DNA of 64,000 bases, from assembly GCA_002205965.3 (NCBI GenBank), contig NADL03000492.1, forward strand, positions 186,001-250,000, given 5' to 3'. Under the pieces are notes generated by a model. It searched no databases. It was given only the letters and a program-made list of their open reading frames with translations, and was not told where the DNA came from. The stretch's first letter is position 1; every line of letters begins with the position of its first letter. This document shows positions 54,880 to 63,114 of this stretch, piece by piece. The translations under genes were made by a program, and so were the position numbers. The DNA comes from Kappaphycus alvarezii. Its lineage: Eukaryota > Rhodophyta > Florideophyceae > Gigartinales > Solieriaceae.

Positions 54880-56790
54880 ATGAGCCTCTTCATCCCATGC
54901 TTGGTCATTCTATCTATATTGACTTGCTTCGAACATGGAAATGCCCTACCTAATTACGGTCGTTTTGTGCGTCAACATCGCTCAAGGTATGACGATGAAG
55001 GGTACCACCGCTACGACGGACAATCATCTTTTCAGAACCGCGCAAGTGTTGATCGAGAGAATCACGCACAGTCATATCGCTATAGCTCGCATTATACTAA
55101 GTATCCGTGGGCGTATAGTCTCTACCAGAAATATGCAGGGTATCAGAATATTAATTCTGCTGCTGGCTCCCTTTCTAATCCTGCAGCAAATCGTCAGACA
55201 CACACAGGAAACAGTTATGGCAACCCGGGACGTTCTTCAAGTTCCTCCCCCTATGAATTGAGCCCTGATTACCGACATTCTATCAGGAAAAATGATGTCC
55301 CCAATCTGAAAGAGTTCACGCGTGCATCCTGGAATTATGGAACATATCCGGGAAAATATGTTTGGAGTCGGAATGGTTACAGATCTGGATATAGAGAGCA
55401 TCATGGATCTATGGATGACAAGGCGTACAATGCGAAAGACCATGTTCATAACAGTAGAAGGGCTGAGGAAAGATTCGGTGCAGTTGGTTCTCAACAGGAG
55501 AACGATCCAAATAATTTCGCATCATTAGGCTCTCGCCCAGCCCCTTATGGCCGTGGGTACAGCTCAAAGTACCTCTATTTTCCCAAAGAGCGCACATCTT
55601 TTGGGAGATTGAAATATACTGGAACAAGCAGCCACGCAGCGGTCGGGGACCCCGACTCGATCACTGTGACAGGAGGTTGCCCGGATAATTGCCTTCCGGA
55701 CGACCTCCAGATGGCCTCCGAAGAATGTGACCGTTATGAAGATTTCGGTTGTTCCCTTTTCCTATGTGGAACTGGGGCAGATGGATACCAGTGCGGCATA
55801 GACCAATTGGAACATGATGTTCCAGTGGAACCTGGAGCAGAAATTGAAATTGAGAGCATCAACGTCTTCGACTCTATTCAGTTCAAAGTTAACTTGAATG
55901 CTTCTTTTCCTTTAAGAACTGACTTTTACCTTCTCAGCGATGCCACCGGATCTATGGCACAAGAAATTGGTGAAGTGCGAGCTAAGTTCAAGCAAATTGT
56001 TGATTTGTTTGAGAATATCACAGATGCTTATTTCGGTGTTGGTTTCTACCGGGATGAGAGAGACTACTACACTGTAAATGGATTTAAGAATTTACAGAGC
56101 TTGACAGGTGACAGGTCAAAAGTATACGCAGCAATTAACAATTTGCAGTCGAAGGGATCGAAACAGAATACTGATTTAACAGAGGCGACCCTCGTTGGCC
56201 TTCATAAGGTGGCTACTGATGGTAGTGCAAAATGGAGAGCAGACTCAAGGAAGATCCTGGTTTACTTTGGAGACCAATGTGGCCATGAACCAACATGTAT
56301 TAATAGAGTCCCAATCACGCGAAAGAGTATTATAGAAGAGATGAAGCTATTGAATATCACAGTGATCGCCGTGAGCTTTGCCCCCGGGCTTGACACTGCT
56401 CCACTCTCCTCGTATGGATGCCCTGGTAACCCAAGTCCAGCTGGAGCAGGGCAAGGTACCGCAATTGCCAAAGGAACAAATGGGGTATTGCTTCCAAATA
56501 CACAGCCGAAGGAGTTTATTGAAAAGCTGAAGGATGCTGTTCTCAACTTAGATCGGGTATACGACCTTGACCTGTCTGACTGTGAAGGAAAACTGACTGT
56601 CGAGTCAGACCCAGATTTCCCACTGACGCTTGGACGTGGGGAGACAGCTACAGTTGAGGAAACTGTGGTTGTCCAGCCGGGTGCCTGTGAAGAAGGTGGT
56701 ACAGGATTTGAATGTGACCTGAAATACACAGAGGGAGGTGCGAGCTTGCCACCGACTGCATTCAGACTCCTTACCATAAAAGGGTGCTAG
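54880..56790 (+). CDS. Secreted protein with integrin-beta-like VWA domain
   Basis: The frame is open from an ATG at 54,775, but that ATG touches the TATA box. The ATG at 54,880 gives a 636-residue protein with a clean signal peptide (MSLFIPCLVILSILTCF, cleavage near residue 22), so I choose it. Residues about 23-250 are rich in Tyr, Ser, Gly, Arg, Asn and His, low-complexity and probably disordered. Residues 267-305 hold about seven cysteines. A VWA domain at about 346-560 begins RTDFYLLSDATGSMAQEI with the metal-site D354-x-T-x-S358, then FGVGFYRDE, KQNTDLTEATLVGLHKVA and WRADSRKILVYFGDQCGHE. The order and spacing parallel the beta-I domain of integrins (DLxYSM, then WRxDSRxLLVFxTDAG). A short Cys-containing end follows (CDLKY...KGC), with no membrane anchor. 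Likely an extracellular matrix or adhesion protein. Intronless. Confidence 0.87.
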   Translation: MSLFIPCLVILSILTCFEHGNALPNYGRFVRQHRSRYDDEGYHRYDGQSSFQNRASVDRENHAQSYRYSSHYTKYPWAYSLYQKYAGYQNINSAAGSLSNPAANRQTHTGNSYGNPGRSSSSSPYELSPDYRHSIRKNDVPNLKEFTRASWNYGTYPGKYVWSRNGYRSGYREHHGSMDDKAYNAKDHVHNSRRAEERFGAVGSQQENDPNNFASLGSRPAPYGRGYSSKYLYFPKERTSFGRLKYTGTSSHAAVGDPDSITVTGGCPDNCLPDDLQMASEECDRYEDFGCSLFLCGTGADGYQCGIDQLEHDVPVEPGAEIEIESINVFDSIQFKVNLNASFPLRTDFYLLSDATGSMAQEIGEVRAKFKQIVDLFENITDAYFGVGFYRDERDYYTVNGFKNLQSLTGDRSKVYAAINNLQSKGSKQNTDLTEATLVGLHKVATDGSAKWRADSRKILVYFGDQCGHEPTCINRVPITRKSIIEEMKLLNITVIAVSFAPGLDTAPLSSYGCPGNPSPAGAGQGTAIAKGTNGVLLPNTQPKEFIEKLKDAVLNLDRVYDLDLSDCEGKLTVESDPDFPLTLGRGETATVEETVVVQPGACEEGGTGFECDLKYTEGGASLPPTAFRLLTIKGC

Positions 56791-57093
56791 AATGGCTTCG
56801 CTCTGTTCAATATAGTATTGAATGTAAGAGTTTCCAAGCAGCTGCATTTCTTAATGACAATATGTTAGTAACGTCATTACTGAATAAACCAGGTATTCTT
56901 AACAGAATTAGCCCATTACGGAGGCATATGTTGTTTGAAAACATTCGTTTTTTCACAAGCAATGCTGAAAAGAGTTGAATCCATTGGTTCTATCAAAAAG
57001 CGGGAAACGGGGGGTTCATGTACATTAGGAAATGTCCTGGCTGGTACCTGATCAACTTGTATCGCAGTGTTGACGTACGTAAAATGTCCAAAG

Positions 57094-57172
57094 GGGTAAA
57101 TGTGGGGGGATTAAATATTTGGAAGTTATGGTCGGTTGTGGCCCGGAATATCCTGCAGGGTGCCCAGTAATA
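57094..57172 (-). mobile_element. Retrotransposon 3'-end unit
   Basis: Shares GGTAAATGTGGGGGGATTAA, GGTCGGTTGTGGCCCGGAAT and CAGGGTGCCCAGTAATAC with 52,744-52,830. It follows the VWA gene by 300 bp. No clear target duplication. Confidence 0.6.
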
Positions 57173-57590
57173 CAAAAAGTGAAGGGATTGGTGCCCTCAG
57201 GTCTTTGTTAGAGCACGAAACATTTTTTCAAGGTTGGCACCCTACGCACTTTGTAATTCAACAACTCTCCCCTCTCATCGCTCAGCCCGGCAACTGCAGA
57301 GCTTCAACATTTCGCCGCTTTCGGCGCCCGCCTCGTGCGACATGTCGTCGGGTTCGGGCGCGGCCACCTTCACCGGTCTAGCGGGTTTCCCGTCCAGATC
57401 AATACACCGCGACCGCTGCGATCTCGCTGCCCCGATCTCGTCGATACCCTTGTCCTCAGTACCGCCACCTGTCGCCCCCGGATGGCGCGCAAGAAGGAGG
57501 CCATTGCTTGTCAATTGTATTCGTCAAGGTTGCCCATCCGAAAGAAACAGGTCCATAGTCCTGTGGTACCGAACACCCCGCGCCCGTCAC
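57173..57590. other. GC-rich intergenic segment, no gene
   Basis: Overlapping ORFs of up to 126 codons exist on both strands but lack motifs. High GC may mark an unidentified inserted sequence. Confidence 0.35.
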
Positions 57591-57650
57591 CTAGTGACGG
57601 GAAGCTCCACCTAGTGACGGGAAGCTCCACCTAGTGACGGGAAGCTCCAA
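57591..57650 (+). repeat. Three tandem 20-bp units
   Basis: The unit CTAGTGACGGGAAGCTCCAC is repeated three times, the last with one change. The first is preceded by CCCGTCAC, which makes a short inverted repeat with GTGACGGG. Sequence after it (57,641-57,720) matches 18,245-18,335. Confidence 0.85.
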
Positions 57651-57849
57651 TCTTCCATTTTGGAAGCCGCCCAATTTGAAACAAAACCCGAAGGCGTCTA
57701 TAGGTAGACGTCAAGGCGCGAGAGTGGGATTTTTACGGCCACGGAGAAGGACGTTGGCCTGCCTTTGATGCGACCATAGGCAACCGAGCGATTCTGGTTG
57801 CCTGCTTGCTGCACTGACCGGTAGTATGTTCAACCCTCTCGACTTCGCA

Positions 57850-57920
57850 CTCAACCTCTTGACAAGTATAGGACATTCTGGGATACAACCGACCATATCT
57901 TTCAAATGTTAAATCACCCT
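57850..57920 (+). mobile_element. Retrotransposon 3'-end unit
   Basis: GGGATACAACCGACCATATC, TTTCAAATGTTAAATCACCC match the shared core. The 28-bp tandem array begins at its very end. Confidence 0.55.
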
Positions 57921-58060
57921 GTAATACAGAAAATGGTCCTCCCCTCATGTAATACAGGAAATGGTCCTCCCCTCATGTAATACAGGAAATGGTCCTCCCT
58001 TCATGTAATACAGGAAATGGTCCTCCCTTCATGTAATACAGGAAATGGTCCTCCCTTCGT
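57921..58060 (+). repeat. Five tandem 28-bp units
   Basis: The unit begins GTAATACAGGAAATGGTCCT and ends CCCCTCAT or CCCTTCAT. Five copies run without spacers, with a partial sixth. The array lies directly before the acidic-ORF repeat copy 2. It is not a CRISPR array, because repeats are contiguous. Confidence 0.9.
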
Positions 58061-58107
58061 GTAATCCAGCAACCTACAACGATCCCGCCCCTAACTTCTC
58101 CCACCGT

Positions 58108-59357
58108 CATTTCCAAATTTACTTCCATTTTATCTAGATATTTTTATACTGTATTTAGCCCTCTGAATCGACCCCAAATCAAGTTCCTTTTCCCTTTTCG
58201 CTTACTTCCTCCTCCAAATTCACCTTTTTTTTGAGAAGAAGGGCGCAAATGCACTACTGCAAAATCCCTTGCAGATTTATTTTACCTATTCCTAATCTAT
58301 AGAACCTGCCCCGGGAGCCTATTTAAACCCCTTTATTCCAAGTTCCAAATGTCCCCGATCATTTTACTCATCACCCCTCCCCCCCAAAACACCCTACATT
58401 GCCTCCCATTCCCCAACGTCTATCAGAACGAACAACCTTCGCCCCTCCGCCCCCATCACCAAAAGCCGCCCCTCTCGCCCCATCAACGGCCTAGCTCTAA
58501 TGAATAATGGGCCAACAGACTACGACGACTACTTCAGGAGGATGGACCGTGAGCGTGTTCGGGAGTGGGTTCGTCGGCACTTCTTGGAGGAGGCGGAGGA
58601 GGAGGAGTCAGAGGGGACTGAGTCGGACGTGGAGGGATCCGAGGATGAGGAAGACTTTGTAGCTCCGTGGGAAACGATGGTGTATAATCGTGGGGAAGTT
58701 GCTGTGGGGGATGGAGGGGATAGTGAGGGCGTGATCGTCATCTCGGATTCTTCGAATGGGGTTGGCGCGGAGGCTGAGGGTCGCGAGGAAGGGTTGGAGG
58801 ATCTTGATATGTCTGATGAAGCTATTTATCATTCTGAGCCGTTCGAGGGAATTTGTTGGGATTGCATTGAGAGTATGGATATTTTGGAGGAGTTATTTGG
58901 TTCTGATCTTGAGGATAACGATTGTGAGGAGTAGATACAGATATTTTCCTTGATAATATCTTCCCTCTGGCCAATCACATCCACAAGATGCCCTTTTATG
59001 GTATTTAGTATGTTTGATTGAGACTTTAGGATTAGCCGAAAAGTCTATATAAGCTGAGTAAAGTGCTTCCTCCTTGAGAGGTCAAGCAAGTTGGCAGACA
59101 ACTTCAGGTCAAGCTCCGAGTAGTAGGAAGTTGAGAGTCAACTTCAGACCCAAGAAAACTTTTTCCTAAGCTGGTCGCAGAGCATCAGTGGTAGACCCTG
59201 CCCCTTTTATACTTGCTTGTAGCCCTCTCAACTCTCTCCCATATACACTCCTTTTTATTTGTTCAACTATACCACGGTAGCACTTTTGTCGCTCGCAACA
59301 CCTCCGTCTTGGGGTAGTTGGTTCTAAGTATCTCTTCTCCCGACGATTTACCCCTAT
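58108..59357 (+). repeat. Acidic-ORF repeat family, copy 2 (most complete)
   Basis: Aligns with copy 1 (29,380-30,738) over the upstream block, the ORF and the downstream block with TCTATATAAGCTGAGTAAAG, and ends at CCCTATC. The downstream TATATAAG could be a promoter; the block from about 58,985 to the end might then be an LTR-like or solo-repeat unit, since it occurs without the ORF at 60,639-60,990 and 4,995-5,150. Confidence 0.75.
58500..58934 (+). CDS. Acidic protein of the repeat family, intact copy
   Basis: The only unbroken copy: 144 codons from an ATG at 58,500. A basic/aromatic start (DYDDYFRRMDRERVREWVRR) is followed by a long acidic region (EEAEEEESEGTESD, EGSEDEEDF), then APWETMVYN, VIVISDSS and a conserved tail LEDLDMSDEAIYHSEPF, GICWDCIESMDILEELFGSD. 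Copy 3 at 63,998-63,468 (minus) has a related start and nearly the same tail; copy 1 keeps the DDYLRR start and the tail. Conservation of the tail, including its two cysteines and the LExLxGSDLE end, suggests past selection on the protein. No known domain. VIVISDSS resembles a SUMO-interacting motif (hydrophobic core next to acid/serine), which is only a suggestion. Confidence 0.65.
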   Translation: MNNGPTDYDDYFRRMDRERVREWVRRHFLEEAEEEESEGTESDVEGSEDEEDFVAPWETMVYNRGEVAVGDGGDSEGVIVISDSSNGVGAEAEGREEGLEDLDMSDEAIYHSEPFEGICWDCIESMDILEELFGSDLEDNDCEE

Positions 59358-59397
59358 CACACCCCACACTTTCCCCTTTTTTTCCAAATGGAAAACT

Positions 59398-59615
59398 CTA
59401 GGGGCTTTTTTTCGAAGAGAATGGTCGGTTTCCTTTTCCTGAACAGTTATCTGCTGAGTGGTTTGTCAGTTCTGAAGGACTAGAAGAGTGGCGAGAGGCA
59501 AGGAATATCTCAGTTGACGTAAAGGCTGTCGCCCCGTGCCTTTGCACAAAAAAGGGCCTGAATACGCTTGCAAGCACCTTCAAAGTGTTAACCACCCAAA
59601 CATTTCCCATTTAAG
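59398..59615 (-). mobile_element. Non-LTR retrotransposon coding tail
   Basis: The minus frame holds VFRPFFVQRHGATAFTSTEI, comparable to VRAVLTQRHAAMSVMSDAAR at 29.1 kb, and its upstream end carries CACCCAAACATTTCCC, typical of the 3'-end units (apparently a separate adjacent unit). Confidence 0.5.
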
Positions 59616-59687
59616 ATGCGGTATGACAGCTGTGTGAGGGAGGAGGAAAAGGTTTGTTGATATATATATATAAGTGATACTAGTCTG

Positions 59688-59707
59688 TCATGCCGATATC
59701 GGCATGA
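59688..59707. repeat. Perfect 20-bp palindrome
   Basis: TCATGCCGATATCGGCATGA reads the same on both strands with no loop. It lies just after a (TA)n run and before GTAC-rich sequence. It may be a protein-binding site or part of a mobile element. Confidence 0.7.
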
Positions 59708-60099
59708 ACGTCTACACGTGTATGGTGTACTTCCGTACACTGCTGTCCAACGGGCACCGGTCCATTTTATCTCGCAAGACACTATTCTTTATTTTAGCAT
59801 GGCCTCCGGCCGACCACAAGACTCAAGACTCAAAGACAAAGGCGATGTGAGCAACCGCTCCCCCTGCGGGCGCTGTCGCCTCGCTGTCCCATCGCTGTAC
59901 GTTTTAGGAAGCGGGGGGCGGCGCCTCACTCAAGTGCGAGGAGGCGTACTTCGTGCAGCAAACCGCACGAATTCGACCTGCGGTCAAATCACCAATGTGA
60001 CCATGTACTGTAGAGTCTTCCAGTCGGTAATCCGACGTAGTAGACCGAAGGACTTATAAGTTTAACTGAATAGCGGTTGGTCTCAAAGTCTTTTAGTCA

Positions 60100-60345
60100 G
60101 GTAAAATGGACAAAAAATCTGAAAATTTCAACAAGGTTTGAGTGCTTCAATCCTGGAGGACATATTCGGTCCATACTAAAGTTTTCCAGACAACCGCAAT
60201 AAACTTAAAAAGGTATGCCGACACAGTAATGGGGGAGGAATTTTGCTCGCTATAGGGCCACCTTCAAGTCAGCCATCACGCAGGCCTCTTTGGACATGAC
60301 GGCTGCTGCAACATGCCTTACATCAAAATCCTCTGAAGCTTTCCA
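60100..60345 (-). mobile_element. 5'-truncated non-LTR retrotransposon tail with 3' UTR
   Basis: Minus strand: degraded coding tail (reverse of GGACATGACGGCTGCTGCAA), then CATACCTTTTTAAG, TTGCGGTTGTCTGGAAAAC, GGACCGAATATGTCC. Same order as 49,945-50,150. Confidence 0.6.
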
Positions 60346-60638
60346 TACTGCTCCGTTGCTGTAACGTTCATGTTCCATGCCACGTCATGTAGTACTGCGC
60401 ATCAACCTCCAAGAGTGGAGATTGGCACAGTTACGAGGCTACCGCTGGTGGAGGTCGGAATAAATGATTGATATCTCCTCTGCTTTACATTTCACGCCGC
60501 GTATAGAGAGGAAGTCAGGTCGAAGGCCCTCACTATCCTGTTGGAGGAAGCGAGGGATTTATGTAAAGTGGCATCGAAAAAGCCGGACCCTCCGCTGCCT
60601 TTCATGACTTAGATGTCCGGTCTTTGGCGATGGAGACT

Positions 60639-60990
60639 GATAGGGTAAATATGGCGTCAAAGGGAAAGAGAACAATTAACTATCCGAGGTGACAGTCGTT
60701 GTGAGCGACTACAGCGCTACAGTAGAAGTTAATGGATAATGGCGAGGAGTGGACGTGGAAGATGAGTAACTGTTCTAGTAACCAGTTCTAAAAGGGCAGT
60801 CTCTCCCACCTCGCTTGGATACTAAGGAACTAACTGGAAATCTTGGATTCAATTCGACCCCCGACTTACCTTCCGTCTCAAGGAGGAAGTAATTTTCTTA
60901 CCTTATATAGACTTTTTTCCTGACTAAAATCTCAATGAAAGTACTACAAGCACCAGAAACGTACGCAAAAATTCATGTGGACAGTGGTGG
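60639..60990 (-). repeat. Acidic-ORF repeat family, partial copy 4 (downstream part only)
   Basis: Inverted, it matches AAAGTCTATATAAGSTRAG, CTTCCTCCTTGAGA and the 3' terminal block, ending at the same CCCTATC point as copies 1 and 2. The ORF part is absent. Confidence 0.6.
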
Positions 60991-62068
60991 GGCTAGGATG
61001 ACGGTATTTGGAAACGGGAAGAGAAGGGCTTAGCCCGTGCATGATGGATGCCAAGAGGGGGGTGCAAATTGTCAAGTTTTTGTTGTTTCAGGGTCGTGGA
61101 TAGAAATTGGTGGCGCCCGATGGGTTTGAATGACGTCAAAATGCTCATATTGGCAGGTCCACTGAATCGAAGGAGTAGACGAAATTTTTTCTTGTGGTAG
61201 GAATTAGTGAAAACAGCCGTTAAATGGATAATTTGTTGGGAAAATCACGTGTGGAAATATTAATTATGGAAAATGATATTTAGGGGCTAATAAGATCAAA
61301 TAAACGGATATGACTCGAAGAGCAAATGTCAAAAGAGAAGGTGATATCACATGAAAAGAGAATGGAGAAAAAGAAAACAGTATAAAGAAATGTAAATTTC
61401 GTGGAGCAAAAGAAAAAAGAAGTGAAGAGAGAAACGTAACGGGAGGCAATATCTGCGCGTAATGAGAGTAGCTTCAGTTTCTCGCTTAACAGAGACCACG
61501 ACGTGGCTCTACTACAGGACGACGAGCAGTTCTTACAAGGTCTGCGAGAAGGGTGATTTGGCGATAATGTCGGTTGATCCTGTGTGCTTCATGATAGCAG
61601 TTCATGAGACGACCACCGCGTACATCGATTTTTTGATGATCCCGTCGGAAATAGCATTACAGTGTTAAAAGCCGGACATTTCAGTTGTACTAAAGCCACA
61701 CCGAGAATTCTAGAGGTTCAATGCTTTCTGAGCTCCGGCACATGGGGGACAATACACTCATTATTTAGCCCTGGAGAGGGCCATATATGCTCAAAACGCC
61801 TAACTCTTGGAATCCGGAATTTTGGAGTGCATAGGAACACATTTTTATTCAAATCTATATCTTGGGAGCGAAAGAACTATATTATTCTTAATGACGCGTT
61901 CTACCACGAGTTCAATATATATGACCTACAATTTAATTGCATGTGGAGCAGAAATAGAGAGAGGAGAGACTATAATTTACTCATTCTCCCAAAACTAAGA
62001 AACCCATACCTTTCATCACATACTGATTTATGCAATGAATTATGAAAACGTAATGTTTAACACATGGC
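60991..62068. other. Intergenic, no gene recognised
   Basis: The ORF at 61,662-62,045 (127 codons) has no motif, signal or composition that marks a gene. Purine-rich stretch at 61,310-61,440. Confidence 0.45.
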
Positions 62069-62390
62069 GGGGTAGAAAAGTTTGGTTTGTTTACTCCTGG
62101 AAGATAGATTCGACGTTGCGTCCATCTTAAGATTAATCCTGGTAATGTGAACGATGCAAGATCCGGGCAAAGGAATCGGGGATTGGTAGATATGATGGTA
62201 AATGGGTTTTGGAAATGGAATTACTCTTGGAGGATATATTCGATCTACCTCAACGGTTTCCAGGAAACTAAAATCGACTCAAAAGGGCATGCCGACACTG
62301 TAATGTGGGATGAACTACTCAAAATGAAAGGTTACTTTAGGATAAGCTATCAAACATGTCTTTTTTTGTGAATTGACGAAGGCAAGTACA
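62069..62390 (-). mobile_element. Retrotransposon 3'-end units
   Basis: Two units: 62,069-62,140 (CGGGGTAGAAAAGTTTGG, CTGGAAGATAGATTCGA) and 62,195-62,390 (GGAGGATATATTCGATCTAC, CTAAAATCGACTCAAAAGGG, CATGCCGACACTGTAATG), inverted relatives of 9,677-9,785 and 49,945-50,150. Confidence 0.55.
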
Positions 62391-62494
62391 AAAAGGATCT
62401 TGTCAGTTGTTTTCTCTCTAAATAATGATGCTTTGTTAACTTCAGATTTTCGACTTTTCTATTCACCGTAGTACTTTCTTTAGAGTTACTCAGT

Positions 62495-62581
62495 GACGAC
62501 TTGTCCCGAAAACTCAATCCCAGCGGCGCGGATACAACCGAACACGTCTTCAATACATCAGAATTACCCCAAACCCCCCCT
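62495..62581 (+). mobile_element. 87-bp retrotransposon 3'-end insertion
   Basis: GACGACTTGTCCCG, GCGCGGATACAACCGAACAC, TTCAATACATC and ACCCCAAACCCCCC. Same order as 15,371-15,468. CTCAGT lies on both sides (62,489-62,494 and 62,582-62,587). Confidence 0.65.
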
Positions 62582-62824
62582 CTCAGTATATCAAAAACCA
62601 GAACACATGTCTTGAGCTCCCGGGACTTAGGAGCCATATGCTTCCCACCTCTAAAGGCTGTGAAGGTGCTGGGGTAGTTGGGGACCTGAATCTATTTATC
62701 GATATCTGTCATTATATGTATATTTCGGTAGTTAGAAAGGAGTAACACGTGGTTTCATTCATTATAACATATAAACTGTTAGATTCACAGTCAACTTGCA
62801 TGGTAATGTGCATATAAAGAAATT

Positions 62825-63010
62825 TTACGGCAGACCCTGGCGGAACCTCACTCTAGCAGCAAGTAGAGGGGAGACGAGCCAGCAAAAAGCGGCATTTGAG
62901 GTTGAGGTTACAGGAAATGCGGGGTGTCTCCTTAAAAGAATATGCTGCCTCTTTGAAATATTATAGATCGAATAAGTCTTCCAAGAGTAAGACCACGAAA
63001 CATTTAGCTG
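62825..63010 (-). mobile_element. Non-LTR retrotransposon coding tail
   Basis: The minus frame reads ILLRRHPAFPVTSTSNAAFC, matching ILLQRHSALAVTSIADCLLA of the copy at 39.6 kb. Upstream in the same segment a unit with GATCGAATAAGTCTTCCAAG and AGTAAGACCACGAAACATT is present. Confidence 0.6.
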
Positions 63011-63114
63011 CTTCAAAAACTGTTCCATCGAAGGGAGGTATCCATCAATGGTTATAAATTGATTACACATGACATAACTCTGGGGTTCGCAATAATCCTT
63101 TTAATAAGAGTAGT

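Noticed and set aside
57921..58060. CRISPR-like array
   Set aside because: The 28-bp repeats are contiguous with no spacers; a plain tandem repeat in a eukaryote.
58529..58741. Ser-rich minus-strand ORF (similar at 29,967-30,164)
   Set aside because: Antisense shadows of the acidic ORF codons.
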